A DNA stretch of 64,000 nt from Acanthaster planci (taxonomy: Eukaryota; Echinodermata; Asteroidea; Valvatida; Acanthasteridae), in the NCBI RefSeq assembly GCF_001949145.1, contig NW_019091362.1, positions 9,254,323-9,318,322 of the forward strand, given 5' to 3'. The translations under genes and the position numbers were made by a program. Within the stretch, counting starts at the first letter, position 1. Every line of letters begins with the position of its first letter. A model generated the notes under the pieces. The model was not told where the DNA came from. It saw only the letters and a program-made list of their open reading frames with translations, and ran no database searches. This document shows positions 62,966-64,000 of this stretch, one piece after another.

Positions 62966-64000
62966 GGGGTGGAGATGGAACCTTAAGAATACCATTCCTT
63001 TTAAATCCATTATTTAGGCTTACATGTTATATAAGCCAATTGTTTGTTCTTGCTGTACTTAAAAATTGCTCCAAAGCTGCACTTGGATAGTATGATTTTC
63101 TTGTCCACTTTGGCAATGCCATTTATGATTGTCATGGGTGTCTCTTCGCATGCTATTTTTGCAGTCAAGGAATTTGGATTCATATCAAGCAGCGAGCCTT
63201 GGCAGCTTAGCCGTTCTAGTTCTTGGTTTTACAGAGTCACTCGGTTGCTGTAACTGGGGTAAAACTCTCCCAGAGTACTTTTTCAGTTTTCACACGTATT
63301 CACCAAAGTTCCCCGGATTATTTGACAAACTCCAGGGAGAGAATGTCAGGAAAAATATGATCAACTAAGGCAAGATACGTTTGTAGTTAGGTGGTTGTGT
63401 TGTGTTTTTTTCCATTCCCCTCAGGAATTGCCCTGCTGCCAAATAAATGCTGTGCGTGTTTTGGCTGTCAAAGTTGTTCAAGGGCACTTCTCAAGGGTCC
63501 CATAAAAGCTCAAGCACCAACAGAATGCCTCCAGTTGAATGTTAGCTCTGGAAGCAAGAATTACGAGTGACTCTCTCACTTTCTGTTTGTCATGTCTGGA
63601 ACATGCCTGCCCTTGTTCCTGATTGGACAATAACTCATGCCTCAAATGTTGAGGTAGTCTTCAAGATCATCGGAAAGAATGAGTAATCAGACCTTCACTG
63701 GTGCAGTTTATTGGAGAGCCTTCAGGGAAAACATTTTGCGGGAGTGAAAATGTATCCTGTTCTTTTAACACTGAAGATGTACAAGCATCGGTACTTTATC
63801 TTGAAATTTACACAATGTATGTTGCTGTTCCCTGAAAAAGAAAATGCTTATGCAAGTATATTAGTACATTGGCCGTTCACTGTAAATCATTTCTAAACTA
63901 GAAGAATTGATTTCATATGAATGTGTAATATTGCAAGACATTTACCCCCCATCCCCAGTCTTTTGTCCAATCATACTGCCTTATGCTTTTCTACTAAGTA

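Larger units (their letters stand above)
60344..64000. other. Right-hand intron or flanking DNA
   Basis: Apart from the MITE-like copy B and the purine-rich tract, no exon or gene is recognised here. It is probably intron of the tensin-like gene before its phosphatase-like exons. Confidence 0.5.

Noticed and set aside
62296-63010. Long minus-strand frames rich in Pro, His and Ser
   Set aside because: Complement of the purine-rich tract; low-complexity artefact.
1-64000. Search for CRISPR arrays, operons, prophage or bacterial-type systems
   Set aside because: The tandem repeats found lack spacer structure, the genes are intron-split, and nothing of prokaryotic or viral type was seen.

Overview
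The window is a piece of animal (metazoan) nuclear DNA. Its genes are split by GT-AG introns, it is AT-rich with many dispersed repeats, and it has one 844-base assembly gap. The proteins are typical of invertebrate deuterostomes or other marine invertebrates. The abundance of the palindromic words TACATGTA and TACCGGTA, and of AGGCCTA-type words, suggests a marine deuterostome such as an echinoderm. The species is an inference only.

Three genes are visible, all on the + strand. (1) Positions 2016-16843 hold a complete 17-exon ACAD11-type gene. Every exon junction keeps phase, and the predicted protein is 784 residues. It has an N-terminal aminoglycoside-phosphotransferase-like (APH) kinase domain and a C-terminal acyl-CoA dehydrogenase domain, and it ends in the peroxisomal targeting tripeptide SKL. 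One intron uses a GC-AG pair. (2) Positions 21865-23003 hold an intronless class A GPCR of the melatonin-receptor / Moody-Tre1-like kind, interrupted by one frameshift in the third intracellular loop. (3) From about 24.7 kb onward lies the 5' part of a large gene. Two possible alternative first exons (24674-24811 and 29059-29217) end in phase 0, as required to join a C1 zinc-finger domain split over short exons at 57799-58858. Cysteine spacing and local residues match the N-terminal C1 domain of tensins, whose phosphatase-like, SH2 and PTB parts would lie to the right of the window.

Layout: 1-2015 upstream DNA with a LINE reverse-transcriptase remnant; 2016-16843 ACAD11; 17027-17870 gap; 17871-21660 AT-rich DNA with no gene seen; 21865-23003 GPCR; 23004-24673 intergenic; 24674-64000 tensin-like gene, mostly a repeat-rich intron of about 28.6 kb or more. 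The introns carry minisatellites, MITE-like elements, SINE-like modules, several strong hairpins and a long palindrome of two head-to-head tRNA-like arms.

I see no operon-like or multi-gene novel system. The three genes have no evident functional link. The points most worth checking are the tRNA-like palindrome, the ACAD11 SKL tail with its GC-AG intron and alternative acceptor, the GPCR frameshift, and the sharp change in density of the TACATGTA word near 24 kb.
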